DNA of 35,812 bases from a virus: positions 1 to 35,812 of the IMG/VR virus record IMGVR_UViG_3300044939_000117, one strand, 5' to 3'. A program made the translations under genes and the position numbers. Under the pieces are notes generated by a model. It made no database searches. It was not told the origin of the DNA and saw only the letters and a program-made list of their open reading frames with translations. How positions within the stretch are numbered: position 1 is the first letter of the stretch; every line of letters starts with the position of its first letter. This document shows positions 21,016 through 29,332 of this stretch, one piece after another.

Positions 21016-21599
21016 GGCGCGTACTCCTCTGCAAACATTCCCGCAGATATGACGTGCGAGCCGACGATAAGCCGCCCGTAACAAACAGGAACAGGATTCC
21101 CCTGCGCTGTCGTATTCACTGGGCCATCGAAGACATAACTCGGCTTATTCTCCACTGGATCTTGAGCCTTCGGCTGCGGAGCGAGCATCTGCACCACACC
21201 GCCGATTGTGAGCGCCATTCCGACAGTCGTTGACAAGTATCCGGCAAATGTGACACCGCCAGCAGCCCATGCCGACGAAAACGTAAGTCCCGCACCACCA
21301 GTCAGAATGCCAACACCAATGAGCGCAGCACCCAAAATAACGCTCTTAACTCCTCCAGCTCCTGCCGTTACCGGCACGATCTTAATGGCCGCGTCTGCTG
21401 GGTACGCGATCGTCTCAAGCGTGCGCGGCGTATTGCCGACTAACACGCGATAGCCTGGGCTCGAGTGCTCAATGAGATAGGCGCGGAAGCCTTCCAACGT
21501 TACCGATAGCGCACGAACAGCTTCCGCTGGGCTGCGCACATCGTACTCATGCCGGTGCCCGAAACGTTTCCCCAAGTGGCCGTACAACAACACGATCAT
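21012..21599 (-). CDS. I: Tail assembly protein gpI
   Basis: The 195-aa product begins with a ubiquitin-like part (VLLYGHLGKRFGHRHEYDVR, SPAEAVRALSVTLEGFRAYL) and has a Gly/Ala-rich hydrophobic centre (about 85-150: SVILGAALIGVGILTGGAGL and onwards), exactly the lambda gpI layout. gpI takes part in tail tip initiation and does not remain a major virion part. Starts and stops overlap neighbours as ATGA on both sides. Confidence 0.9.
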   Translation of the reverse strand: MIVLLYGHLGKRFGHRHEYDVRSPAEAVRALSVTLEGFRAYLIEHSSPGYRVLVGNTPRTLETIAYPADAAIKIVPVTAGAGGVKSVILGAALIGVGILTGGAGLTFSSAWAAGGVTFAGYLSTTVGMALTIGGVVQMLAPQPKAQDPVENKPSYVFDGPVNTTAQGNPVPVCYGRLIVGSHVISAGMFAEEYAP

Positions 21600-22303
21600 G
21601 CGAGGCTCCTGTGCCTAAACGCGTGCGTCGTGACTTTGCGCCACATGCCACTGTAGACATCGCGACTCGAAAGCCGATTGTGACAGTGATGGAGCAAATA
21701 TCCGTCAGCATCGATCACGCCTAGATGATTCGGCACCGGCGATGCAATCTGCATTAACAGCACGTCATGTGCGCGCAGCGCCTCAATGGGCACTGCGAGA
21801 AATCCAGCATCGTCGAAGTGTTCTAGGCAAAGATTCTGCCCTTTAAGCCACCAATTCTCCTCTCGTTGATAGTCCGGCAAACTGATGCCGAGCATGGCGT
21901 AGTAGTCGTGCACGAGCGCGTAGCAGTCGAGCACGCCATGCACGAATGGACGGCCCACAAGCGGTGGCACGTAGTTATCAGGCTCTACGATTCGATACGC
22001 CCCGGTTGGCCACGAGACAATAAGCCATAACACGCCCGTTTTGCCGCACATCACACGGTCGGTATCAGAAGGATCTGGCGAAAGGTTCGGGTGACTGTGA
22101 CAGATAGCTACCACGTCGCCAGCATCTTCTGCGGCAATCTGATCTTCAGGATGAATGGCAAATTCCCCATCATCCGCGATATTGCGGCATGGCCAATAGA
22201 TGAGCCGCCCTTTCACCACTACAGCCAGACCGCAGCATTCGCGCGGAGCTTCCTTAGTAGCGTGCTCCATGACATCGGGAACGATCGATTCGATCGGAAT
22301 CAT
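21596..22303 (-). CDS. K: Tail tip protein gpK, JAMM plus NlpC/P60 peptidase
   Basis: The 235-aa product joins two domains. N-terminal Mov34/JAMM: E22 region (RECCGL), H69-S-H71-P and S79-x-x-D82 in CHSHPNLSPDPSDTD, the full zinc motif. C-terminal NlpC/P60: C127 in HGVLDCYALV and the His in PNHLGV (about 193). Such gpK proteins act in tail tip assembly and may cut peptidoglycan during DNA entry. All catalytic residues visible in the motifs are present. Confidence 0.93.
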   Translation of the reverse strand: MIPIESIVPDVMEHATKEAPRECCGLAVVVKGRLIYWPCRNIADDGEFAIHPEDQIAAEDAGDVVAICHSHPNLSPDPSDTDRVMCGKTGVLWLIVSWPTGAYRIVEPDNYVPPLVGRPFVHGVLDCYALVHDYYAMLGISLPDYQREENWWLKGQNLCLEHFDDAGFLAVPIEALRAHDVLLMQIASPVPNHLGVIDADGYLLHHCHNRLSSRDVYSGMWRKVTTHAFRHRSLA

Positions 22304-22998
22304 CGCGTCAACCCAGCGCCAGGAAACCCGCCGAATGGCAGCACGGCATATTCACCAAAACGCAGCTTGCACGATGCCAGCCGCTTGCCGCATTGATCTC
22401 GTGCCGGATCATTTGTCGGGTGATCGTTGATATCCGCGACCGGGCCGCCGGTATAGCCGCACTCTGTCGAGCGATAACGCCAAGTGCAAACGTTCTGCAC
22501 GATCTGACGACGCGGCAACATGACACCGGCTACATCGAATGCGGCGGACAGCTCCCACTCGATGAATACGGCGTTTTCGTTCGCTTTGCGATCAACAAAC
22601 CAAATCTCGCGATCGAGATACTGGTTAGGGTCTGCCTGCGGGTTCCCTCCGGCAAAATTGACCGCATCGAGATACTTGACGAATGTGCGCGTGCGCGTGA
22701 GCTTTGCGCCAACGAGATCGTTAAGCGCAATCGCCATTACTCCCAAGACACCTGAGACGTTCGCCGCGCGAATAATTGGGCGCGGCAACCTCCCTTGTCC
22801 GGAACGTTCGAAGCCGGATGCTTCGATCGGATAGCGCACATATGCATTGCCCGCCCAAACGATGTCATTTCCTAACTCGTTAGGTCCATGTGGCGTAAAG
22901 CGCAGCACATCCACGCCACCGATGAGTGTCGTGTCTAATTCGTAGAGTTCAACGATGGCGCCCGGCTCAAGGCGTTGAGTGTCTGCACGCGCGGTCAT
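22300..22998 (-). CDS. L: Tail tip protein gpL with iron-sulphur cysteines
   Basis: The 232-aa product matches gpL: an N-terminal YELD domain, IRAANVSG, and a C-terminal part with four cysteines at 171, 180, 203 and 210 (VCTWRYRSTECG, DQCGKRLASC). Lambda gpL binds a 4Fe-4S cluster with four similarly spaced cysteines, so the cluster is very likely kept here. Overlaps both neighbours as ATGA. Confidence 0.92.
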   Translation of the reverse strand: MTARADTQRLEPGAIVELYELDTTLIGGVDVLRFTPHGPNELGNDIVWAGNAYVRYPIEASGFERSGQGRLPRPIIRAANVSGVLGVMAIALNDLVGAKLTRTRTFVKYLDAVNFAGGNPQADPNQYLDREIWFVDRKANENAVFIEWELSAAFDVAGVMLPRRQIVQNVCTWRYRSTECGYTGGPVADINDHPTNDPARDQCGKRLASCKLRFGEYAVLPFGGFPGAGLTR

Positions 22999-23324
22999 GT
23001 CCAGACTTCATCGAATACGGCGTCTAAATCTGCGCCAGACCCCGACCCATACCGCACCGACCACTTGCGGCAAACGAACTTTCCGGGCTGATGATCGAGC
23101 GGCGTCCAGTCGAACGATTCAACGCCTGCGCGTGCACGAAGGAATTCCTCCGCCGCTTTCACGGTGTCGATGTTGGCAGATAGACGCACAGCAAACGATC
23201 GCACCACCGAGCGAAGGCCGGCAGCTGCACGCTGCTCGTAACCATCGCCAAAGCGCGCAACACGCACCTGAGGCGTTACTTCTAACGCGCTATCGACCGC
23301 AACTGGCCACGTCCACGTCGCCAT
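22995..23324 (-). CDS. M: Minor tail protein gpM
   Basis: The 109-aa product has the family pattern VRVARFGDGYEQR, then FLRARAGVESFDWTPLD and KFVCRKW near the C terminus. gpM caps the tail tip ring above gpL and the tape measure. It starts 1 base after the tape-measure stop and overlaps gpL as ATGA. Length equals lambda gpM (109 aa). Confidence 0.92.
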   Translation of the reverse strand: MATWTWPVAVDSALEVTPQVRVARFGDGYEQRAAAGLRSVVRSFAVRLSANIDTVKAAEEFLRARAGVESFDWTPLDHQPGKFVCRKWSVRYGSGSGADLDAVFDEVWT

Positions 23325-23325
23325 T

Positions 23326-25833
23326 TCACACCACAGACAACAGCCCGCCTGGGCGCTTTTCTGAGATCAGCACGCCACGAACAGCCGCCTCAATGCGGCG
23401 GCCAAGATCGGCAGCCGCCTGCGTATCGCCCTGCACGCTCCCGCCTTCAGCATTGACTATGACGCTGACGTTGTTCACCACACCGCCAACCTGCGGGACA
23501 AGTCCGCCAGAGGCAAATGCGAGACGACCACGAGCGATTCCTGGCGGCAGCCGCAGTCCATTGATCGCATCCAGTAGCCCAATGCCAAACCGCCTCACAG
23601 CCTCACGGCGAATGACGTATTCACCTGGCGTGAGCATCGCTGGCACCGTGTCACTTGTGCCACTGCCGGGCACCGAGCCGCCAGATGCGAACTTAAGGAT
23701 TTTCGAGAAAAATTTACCGATTCCGCCGCCGCTGCCGCTGCCGCCGCCGCCAATAAAGCCAAAGAGCTGTTCTGCGAAGCGTTGTGCGAGGATGCGCTGT
23801 ATTGCGCTCAAGACCGACCGTGCGAAGTCGGCGAAGGCTTCCTTAGCAGACTTCGCTCCGGTGCTGATGCTCTCGAACATAGACACGAATGCGTCCTTCG
23901 CAGCCGTATCGATGCTAGCTGCAATCGGATCGACGACGTCTTTCACGCTTGCAAGTTCGTTCTTCCATGCTTGCACGCGCGTCACTGCCTCCGGCCCAAT
24001 TGCCTGGGCGGCGGCCTCCATCTTCGGTAGCAGCTCATCAAGCGCTGCGGCGGCTTCATTATGAGCAGCGGCGATTTTTTCCTGAGCCTCAGACGTCGTG
24101 ATTAGACCCTGGGCTTGCTGGATATTCACCGACTGCTCGATGTTGCGCATGTTCTCCAGCGCACGCTGCCATTGATCCTCCAGCGCTTGCAGATTGCGCT
24201 GCGCGGCTTCCACATTAATCAGCTTGTCGATGATCGCGACGCCTGCCGCATCGCCTTGCGCTTCAAGCCTCGCCCGCAGATCACGGTAGCTGCGCTCAAC
24301 AGCAGTGCGGCGGTCTGCATCGGTTGCCGAGCCTGTTATTTCAGCAAGTTTTAAGCGTGCGTCTTCGAGCGCGTCCGCAAGCTCGCGCTCAGCTTTCGCT
24401 GCGGCGCGTGCATTTGCTTGCTCAACGGCAGCACGCCGATTGTTAAGCACAATCAGCTCGGCTTCCAGTCTGGCAACCTCGCCTTTTGCGCGGAGGCGTT
24501 CCGCATCATCAGCGCTTTGTGCTGCAAGGCGGCGTTGCTCAGACAACAACGCCTGTGCGCGCGCAATTTCAGCGTCAATTTCGCGCTGCTCGATGTCCGT
24601 TTTCCTGGCGTAGTATTCGCGGATCGAGATAAGCCTATCCTCTAGCGCAGCATCGAGTTCCGCTTTCTGCCGCTGCAGGCCGTCCTTGATAATCGAAAGC
24701 TCGGCGCTTACTCGCTGCTTCTCGAAAGCCAGCGTCTTTGACGCCTTCTCATTGTTAAGACGGCTAAGCAATTCGTCATCTACTTGAACAGCCGGCTGCT
24801 TACCTTTGGCAGGTTTTGGATTGAATATGCTGTCGTAAAATTCGGAGATCTCTTTTACCTGTCTTTTGATATTAGCTCTCAGCTCGGCGAATATCGCTTT
24901 AACACCTTCAAAATTAAGCTTGAGCGCTTGCGTCCTCGCAGCAAAAAGAGCGCCGATAGTTTCGCTGAATACAGCAAATGCTTTTGTGGCAGCGAACGCG
25001 ACAAGCGCTACAGACTTTAGCGCGGCAGCGACCCCGTTGATAACGAAACGAATCCCGTCAAGAACAGAACGCAAAACACCGCCTTGCTTGGCAGAATCGA
25101 CAATGCGCTGCGCAAGCTGACTCAATAATGGCAAGAAAGCCTCGGCTATTTGATTACCGACGCTCTTAACAATGAGCTTGATTTTATGGAGTGCGTCGTT
25201 GAACTCTTCGGCATGCGCCGAAGTATCGGTACCAATCTGCACGCCAAGCGCTTGCAGTTCTTCTGTAAGCGCGGCAATACCATCACGGCCCTGATTGAGA
25301 AATGGAATGATATCTGTGCCAGCTCGACCAAATATTTGCAGTGCCAATGCCGACTTTTGCGCGCCATCCGGCATCGCCTTAAATCGTTCGGCAAGATCAA
25401 TCAATACCTGATCTGTAGCCCGCAGCGTGCCGTCCTGATTTTTAACTTCTACGCCAAGAGCTCTGAACAACTGTCGCGCATCTTTCGCGCCAGTCGCTGC
25501 AGAAAACATCGCATCCGAAAGCCTACGCAGGCTTATCTCTAACGATCCGCTAGAAATGCCTGATTGTTCCGCAATCGGAATTAATAACGACAGCTTTTCA
25601 ACGCTTACGCCGACGCGCTGTGACATTTTGTACAGCGCATCGGCTGCATCGATACTCGACTTGACAAATTTCGAAATCGATGCTGCAGCAACAGCAACGC
25701 CTATGCCGGCAATCGCGCTATTGACACGACTGGCAACCTCAGCAAGGCCGCTTAGCCTACGCTTGACAGAGTCAATCGCAGTTCTAGTCTGGTCGACGGC
25801 CGTGATGAGTAGTTTGACGTTGTTCTCAGTCAC
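23326..25833 (-). CDS. H: Tail length tape-measure protein (gpH)
   Basis: The GTG at 25833 follows AAAGGG. The 835-aa product starts with the tape-measure head MTENNVKLLITAVDQTRTAI, has a hydrophobic SAIAGIGVAVAAASI (about 38-55) and another at 267-300, a long coiled coil from about 350 to 600 (KTDIEQREIDAEIARAQALL and onwards), a glycine-rich hinge IGGGGSGSGGGIG (about 703) and a C-terminal SGGSVPGSGTSDTVPAMLTPGEYVIR motif (shown here in part: TPGEYVI) typical of tape measures. At about 1.5 angstrom per residue it implies a tail near lambda length (inference). Confidence 0.95.
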   Translation of the reverse strand: MTENNVKLLITAVDQTRTAIDSVKRRLSGLAEVASRVNSAIAGIGVAVAAASISKFVKSSIDAADALYKMSQRVGVSVEKLSLLIPIAEQSGISSGSLEISLRRLSDAMFSAATGAKDARQLFRALGVEVKNQDGTLRATDQVLIDLAERFKAMPDGAQKSALALQIFGRAGTDIIPFLNQGRDGIAALTEELQALGVQIGTDTSAHAEEFNDALHKIKLIVKSVGNQIAEAFLPLLSQLAQRIVDSAKQGGVLRSVLDGIRFVINGVAAALKSVALVAFAATKAFAVFSETIGALFAARTQALKLNFEGVKAIFAELRANIKRQVKEISEFYDSIFNPKPAKGKQPAVQVDDELLSRLNNEKASKTLAFEKQRVSAELSIIKDGLQRQKAELDAALEDRLISIREYYARKTDIEQREIDAEIARAQALLSEQRRLAAQSADDAERLRAKGEVARLEAELIVLNNRRAAVEQANARAAAKAERELADALEDARLKLAEITGSATDADRRTAVERSYRDLRARLEAQGDAAGVAIIDKLINVEAAQRNLQALEDQWQRALENMRNIEQSVNIQQAQGLITTSEAQEKIAAAHNEAAAALDELLPKMEAAAQAIGPEAVTRVQAWKNELASVKDVVDPIAASIDTAAKDAFVSMFESISTGAKSAKEAFADFARSVLSAIQRILAQRFAEQLFGFIGGGGSGSGGGIGKFFSKILKFASGGSVPGSGTSDTVPAMLTPGEYVIRREAVRRFGIGLLDAINGLRLPPGIARGRLAFASGGLVPQVGGVVNNVSVIVNAEGGSVQGDTQAAADLGRRIEAAVRGVLISEKRPGGLLSVV

Positions 25834-25842
25834 ACGCGCCCT

Positions 25843-26109
25843 TTACGCATCAAACGTCTTTAACCAAGCCGCCCACGACTTGTCATCAGACTGCGCTGCA
25901 CGATAGGCAATCGATGCGTGCAGCAAACGCTCACGCTCTAGACGCGCCGCAACGGTCAAGAAATCGCGCGCCAACGTCCACGGCATCGCCATTACAGCGT
26001 TGAAATCAAACCCGGCCGCGATTAGCCTGACGACCCACTCGTGCCACCAGAGGTGATTTCCCCGATCCTTTCCGCTGCCTCTGTGAGCTTCGGCAGCACC
26101 AGACGGACG
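25843..26109 (-). CDS. T: T-like frameshift extension of gpG (gpGT)
   Basis: In the -1 frame of the gpG gene an open frame runs from inside gpG to a TAA at 25845-25843, 10 bases before the tape measure. It encodes 88 residues after the shift, with WVVRLIAAGFDFNAVMAMPW then LARDFLTVAARLERERLLHA, the aromatic/Pro then helix pattern of tail assembly T domains. The fusion would be 170 aa. The gene has no convincing start of its own; the slippery site at 26109-26115 explains its expression. Tail chaperone made in minor amounts, as in lambda. Confidence 0.8.
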   Translation of the reverse strand, partial: RPSGAAEAHRGSGKDRGNHLWWHEWVVRLIAAGFDFNAVMAMPWTLARDFLTVAARLERERLLHASIAYRAAQSDDKSWAAWLKTFDA

Positions 26110-26354
26110 AAAAAATCCGTATTTACCTCGAGCACGCGCAGCGCAAGATCAACGAGCACGTCGGCGTTTTGTTCTTCTAGCCATTTGCGATCTACGCCTG
26201 CGCCGATCGCAGTAGCAGTAATCACTGCGCTTGCGTTGCGCGCAAGCGCTGCGAGAATGTCGCCATTCGCCAGATCACGAGCGATCGGTTCTACAGCAGC
26301 AAGGAATGCCGGCAGATCACGAACCTTTACCGGCGTGATGCTCGACGGAATCAT
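26022..26354 (-). CDS. G: Tail assembly chaperone gpG
   Basis: The 110-aa product starts MIPSSITPVKVRDLPAFLAA and is mostly helical (DILAALARNASAVITATAI, VLVDLALRVLEVNTDFFVR), ending in a disordered SGGTSGSSG. Small chaperones of this type sit between tube and tape-measure genes and coat the tape measure before tube polymerisation. The frame contains the slippery heptamer at codons 80-82. It starts 6 bases after the tail tube gene. Confidence 0.88.
   Translation of the reverse strand: MIPSSITPVKVRDLPAFLAAVEPIARDLANGDILAALARNASAVITATAIGAGVDRKWLEEQNADVLVDLALRVLEVNTDFFVRLVLPKLTEAAERIGEITSGGTSGSSG
26109..26115 (-). other. Slippery heptamer T TTT TTC for -1 frameshift
   Basis: On the minus strand the gpG frame reads GAT TTT TTC at residues 80-82, giving the canonical X XXY YYZ heptamer T TTT TTC (26115 to 26109). 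Both tRNA-Phe can re-pair after a -1 slip. The -1 frame is open from here to 25843. Confidence 0.75.
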
Positions 26355-26360
26355 GGCCTA

Positions 26361-27116
26361 TTAGCCTTGAACGATCAGTCGTCCAAACTGCCCAAGCGCG
26401 CCAGTCTCTGGCTTCGTCAGATCGGCAAGCACACGGCCAGATAGCTCGAACTTTTGCAGATCCTCGCTGATCAGCGACAAGTCCTTTGTCGGCTGAATTG
26501 CTACACGATACAGATCGATAATTACGGGGCTGTTCGCGTCAGCAGTGTTGATGCCATCAAAGCGCAACCACACCTCAGGCTGCGCACTCTTAAACATAGC
26601 TGTGCGTTTAGCTGCACCGTAGGCATAGTCCACCTTGAACGGTTGAATGTACGGCCCGCCAGTAGTGATGTCGTTGAACCTGATAGCGCCCTGGTTAGCA
26701 AACACCGTGTACTGACTGGCAGGAAGCGTCTTCGGCGTTGCCGAAGAATCCCTGATAACCACGCTGGAAACGAACTGATTAGCCAGGATCCGAATGTCGC
26801 CTGCGGTTACCCCAGTAGCGAGCTGCTCGTTAGTTACGTTGCCAGAAGTCGTCGTGCTAGTGACACCATAGAGCGAAAGCTCCAAGTTCTCAGCCGAGAA
26901 CTCCTCCAGCGTGCAGGAAAATTCGCCGTCCTTGCTTTTGATGAGCTGAAGATCAGTCAGCCGTTGGCCGCTGTACGATTCCTTGTGCTCGATCGTTTCC
27001 GTGTTCAACGTAATTTTGAGATCGGGTACGTTACCAACCCAGCGCAGCGACAAAGGATTGCCATTCGTGTCACGTTGCGCGAGATAGACGCGCCCTTGTC
27101 CGGAAAAGTAAGCCAT
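26361..27116 (-). CDS. V: Major tail tube protein
   Basis: The 251-aa product is beta-rich: MAYFSGQGRVYLAQRDTNG at the start, NVPDLKITLNTETIEHKESYS and KDGEFSCTLEEFSAENLELS in the first third, and VDYAYGAAKRTAMF and KDLSLISEDLQKFELSGRVLAD in the rest. This is the conserved order of siphophage tube proteins. Length equals the range of lambda gpV (246 aa). Position between terminator and chaperone confirms it. It makes the hexameric ring stack of the tail. Confidence 0.9.
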   Translation of the reverse strand: MAYFSGQGRVYLAQRDTNGNPLSLRWVGNVPDLKITLNTETIEHKESYSGQRLTDLQLIKSKDGEFSCTLEEFSAENLELSLYGVTSTTTSGNVTNEQLATGVTAGDIRILANQFVSSVVIRDSSATPKTLPASQYTVFANQGAIRFNDITTGGPYIQPFKVDYAYGAAKRTAMFKSAQPEVWLRFDGINTADANSPVIIDLYRVAIQPTKDLSLISEDLQKFELSGRVLADLTKPETGALGQFGRLIVQG

Positions 27117-27125
27117 AACTGTCTC

Positions 27126-27551
27126 CTATCCTTGCATTGTGAGATCTGAAATCACGGTCCGATACGTTATCTCGTACCGCGCTGGGATAGATGCTAAGAA
27201 CGTTTCCAAATAGTCACTCTGATAATCGACCGTCTTTTCCTCAATCTTCAGCGTCAGAGACGACAAGACAGCCGACGTCATCACTGCATTGTGCAGCTTA
27301 ACGATTCGATCATCAGCGACAGCGAACGGATCCGTAGACGCAGCCGATAGCGATTCGACACGAATCGTCAGCATACGCTCGGACCGGTCATTGGCACGCC
27401 GAATAACGCCATCTGATTCGACAGAGACAATGACAACTTCGCGCACATCAGTGAGCGCATAAGCAGGCTGCCGAACGACAGGAACCGGCGATACGGCACC
27501 TTTCACGGCATCGATGAATCCGCGCACGATCTGCTCGCGCACCGAATACAT
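27126..27551 (-). CDS. U: Tail terminator protein (gpU-like)
   Basis: The 141-aa product has VREQIVRGFIDAVKG, a strand-rich middle (VREVVIVSVESDG, RMLTIRVESLS) and DRIVKLHNAVMTSAVLSSLT, then IPARYEITYRTV: the alpha/beta plan of terminator proteins, which cap the completed tube and join it to the head. It sits between the head-tail joining gene and the tube gene, as in lambda. Length close to gpU (131 aa). Confidence 0.82.
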   Translation of the reverse strand: MYSVREQIVRGFIDAVKGAVSPVPVVRQPAYALTDVREVVIVSVESDGVIRRANDRSERMLTIRVESLSAASTDPFAVADDRIVKLHNAVMTSAVLSSLTLKIEEKTVDYQSDYLETFLASIPARYEITYRTVISDLTMQG

Positions 27552-27552
27552 C

Positions 27553-27822
27553 CTAAGCCTCCCTAAGCACCGCGACCGTCACAAGCGGATCGCTGCGGTC
27601 AACCTCGGCGATAACAAAAGAAATGCCGCCGACAGTGACGTAATCACCGACGGCGGCAAAGGGCACAGCTGAGGAAGGGAACAAAAGTGCCGGGCGGCCG
27701 CCACCCATGCCAAGTACGGATTCGTACTTCTCATCGTAGATTGCGGCCGTCTCGACGCCAGCAATTGTAACCGGCTGCGAGAAGTCCGCAAAGAACGGAG
27801 CGGCGATTTCCTGGAACATCAC
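27553..27822 (-). CDS. Head-tail joining protein (gpFII-like)
   Basis: The 89-aa product is a small beta barrel: FADFSQPVTIAGVETAAIYD, VGDYVTVGGISFVIAEVDRS and DPLVTVAVLREA. The last part is the usual pattern of phage attachment/stopper proteins of the gpFII type. It overlaps the 70-aa gene by 4 bases and ends one base before the terminator gene. Confidence 0.82.
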   Translation of the reverse strand: MMFQEIAAPFFADFSQPVTIAGVETAAIYDEKYESVLGMGGGRPALLFPSSAVPFAAVGDYVTVGGISFVIAEVDRSDPLVTVAVLREA

Positions 27823-28031
27823 TTAGCATCACTATGCGTGCGCTTGCGTACGCCTTGATCTTCCTGATTGTTCAAGCGATTTTCAGCTTTTGTCGGTTCT
27901 GCTCTGCCCATTCGCACCAGCAGATCGGCATCAAGCAACGAAATATCGCCAGGAATCAAAGCAATCTGCCCAGCCTCGTAATATTTACCCGAGGCTAGGC
28001 AGCTGCTCAGGATGCGAATCGCTTCCATCAT
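27819..28031 (-). CDS. Small protein after the capsid gene, 70 aa
   Basis: The start shares bases with the capsid stop (TAATG). The N-terminal half has YYEAGQIALIPGDISLLDAD then LLVRMGRAEP, similar to many unnamed proteins placed after phage capsid genes and by eye similar to the 76-aa protein at 40-270. The C-terminal third is charged and likely disordered. It could be a gpFI-type packaging accessory by position. Unproven. Confidence 0.7.
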   Translation of the reverse strand: MMEAIRILSSCLASGKYYEAGQIALIPGDISLLDADLLVRMGRAEPTKAENRLNNQEDQGVRKRTHSDAK

Positions 28032-29332
28032 TAGACCGTGACCGCATCAACCATTGCCGAGAACGACTCAGGATGACGCACGGCAATGTCTACATCCTGC
28101 AAAGCAACAACACGCACGGTGCCAGAAGTAGAGCCCGTGTACGGATCGACCATCAAATCGAGCGTGCCCCACTGACCGATGATCAGATCGTTCCAATTGC
28201 CAAAGATGATCGCCGACAAGTTCGAACCGGTGCCTTTCGTCAGGTTTGACGGCACTTGATTCGAGACTACCGCTCGATAGCCGTTAACCATGCCCTCGCC
28301 GTTGGCCATCGTCTCCCAAATAAAGTCGTTCCCGTACGTGGGAACCTTCTGGACAGTCTTCAGCTTGCCGCGCACCTTGGCATTAGTGAGATAGGCTAAG
28401 TTACCGATAGCTGCATTCGCGATGGCAACCTGAGTCTCCAGATCGATCATGTTTGACCAAGTCGGCACGGCACCGTTGGCACCACCAGCAACCACACCAA
28501 TGCCGGTCGTGTTAAGAATGCCTCTCGGCTGATTGCTCGCACCGGTACCAGCGATCGCCGCACGGTCAATTTCAAGAGCCAATACAAGCGCCAGATCACG
28601 GCGAACAAACGCCTCAACATCGATCGAAGACTGAATCAACAGCTTACGGCTAATATCCGTAAACGCACCGACAGTCTTCGGCGACATCGTTACTTGATCA
28701 AACGCCTGCTGGCTTTCTGTCGGCGACCCAGATTCCGCCACCCAGTAGGCAGTTGCAGCTCCAGTCTGACGCGGAATCGCAATGTTTCCATTCAATCCGG
28801 TCAAGTACTGCACGCCAAGATTGGTCAATGCCAGGCTGTTACGCAGCAAATCGATAAAACTCTGCGCCAAAAGCAGCGTATCAACCGTATGCCCGCCTGC
28901 CGTCGCGGGGCTAACAGTCAAGTCTCGCTTCTGCACTTCCAGCGGAACATAAATACCGCGTGCAGACTTTCCGACGCGCTGCGCAACTGCTTCAGAACAC
29001 TCACGCTCGAATGCCGCAGCTTCCTGCGCTTTGCGATCTTGAGGGTTGGCCAGCGCGTTAATGGCGCGAAGGAAACTAAATTGCCGCGCTTCCTTATCCG
29101 TCATGCCAATTTCGGCAGTCGGTTGCGGAGCGCTCGCCACTTTTTCGAGGATCATCTGCTTAAACTCCTCAACGGTTTTACCAGCGCGCAGCGCATCCGC
29201 AGCTAACTTTTCACCGCCAAATTTGGCGAACATCTCACCAATCTTGATGATTTCCGCAGCGCGCTTGGCAAAGTCATGCGCTGCCGCTTCGGCGGCCTCA
29301 CGCTTGATGACCTCGACGTTGACATCAGACAT
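28031..29332 (-). CDS. Capsid precursor from an internal start (delta domain plus capsid)
   Basis: Met181 of the fusion is preceded by a perfect AAGGAG (29344-29339) with 6 bases spacing, the strongest ribosome site in the gene; the annotated start at 29872 has none of comparable strength. Initiation here gives a 433-aa protein starting MSDVNVEVIKREAAEAAAHD, i.e. scaffold-like helix plus capsid without protease. This would supply many capsid subunits per protease, as needed. Prediction only. Confidence 0.65.
   Translation of the reverse strand: MSDVNVEVIKREAAEAAAHDFAKRAAEIIKIGEMFAKFGGEKLAADALRAGKTVEEFKQMILEKVASAPQPTAEIGMTDKEARQFSFLRAINALANPQDRKAQEAAAFERECSEAVAQRVGKSARGIYVPLEVQKRDLTVSPATAGGHTVDTLLLAQSFIDLLRNSLALTNLGVQYLTGLNGNIAIPRQTGAATAYWVAESGSPTESQQAFDQVTMSPKTVGAFTDISRKLLIQSSIDVEAFVRRDLALVLALEIDRAAIAGTGASNQPRGILNTTGIGVVAGGANGAVPTWSNMIDLETQVAIANAAIGNLAYLTNAKVRGKLKTVQKVPTYGNDFIWETMANGEGMVNGYRAVVSNQVPSNLTKGTGSNLSAIIFGNWNDLIIGQWGTLDLMVDPYTGSTSGTVRVVALQDVDIAVRHPESFSAMVDAVTV

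Noticed and set aside
22979-24064. 361-aa plus-strand frame opposite the tape measure and gpM
   Set aside because: It is a shadow of two strongly recognised minus-strand genes, with composition typical of antisense reading.
26035-26062. GGGGAAA near the end of gpG as slippery site
   Set aside because: It is not in the X XXY YYZ phase of the gpG frame; the T TTT TTC heptamer at 26109-26115 is in phase.
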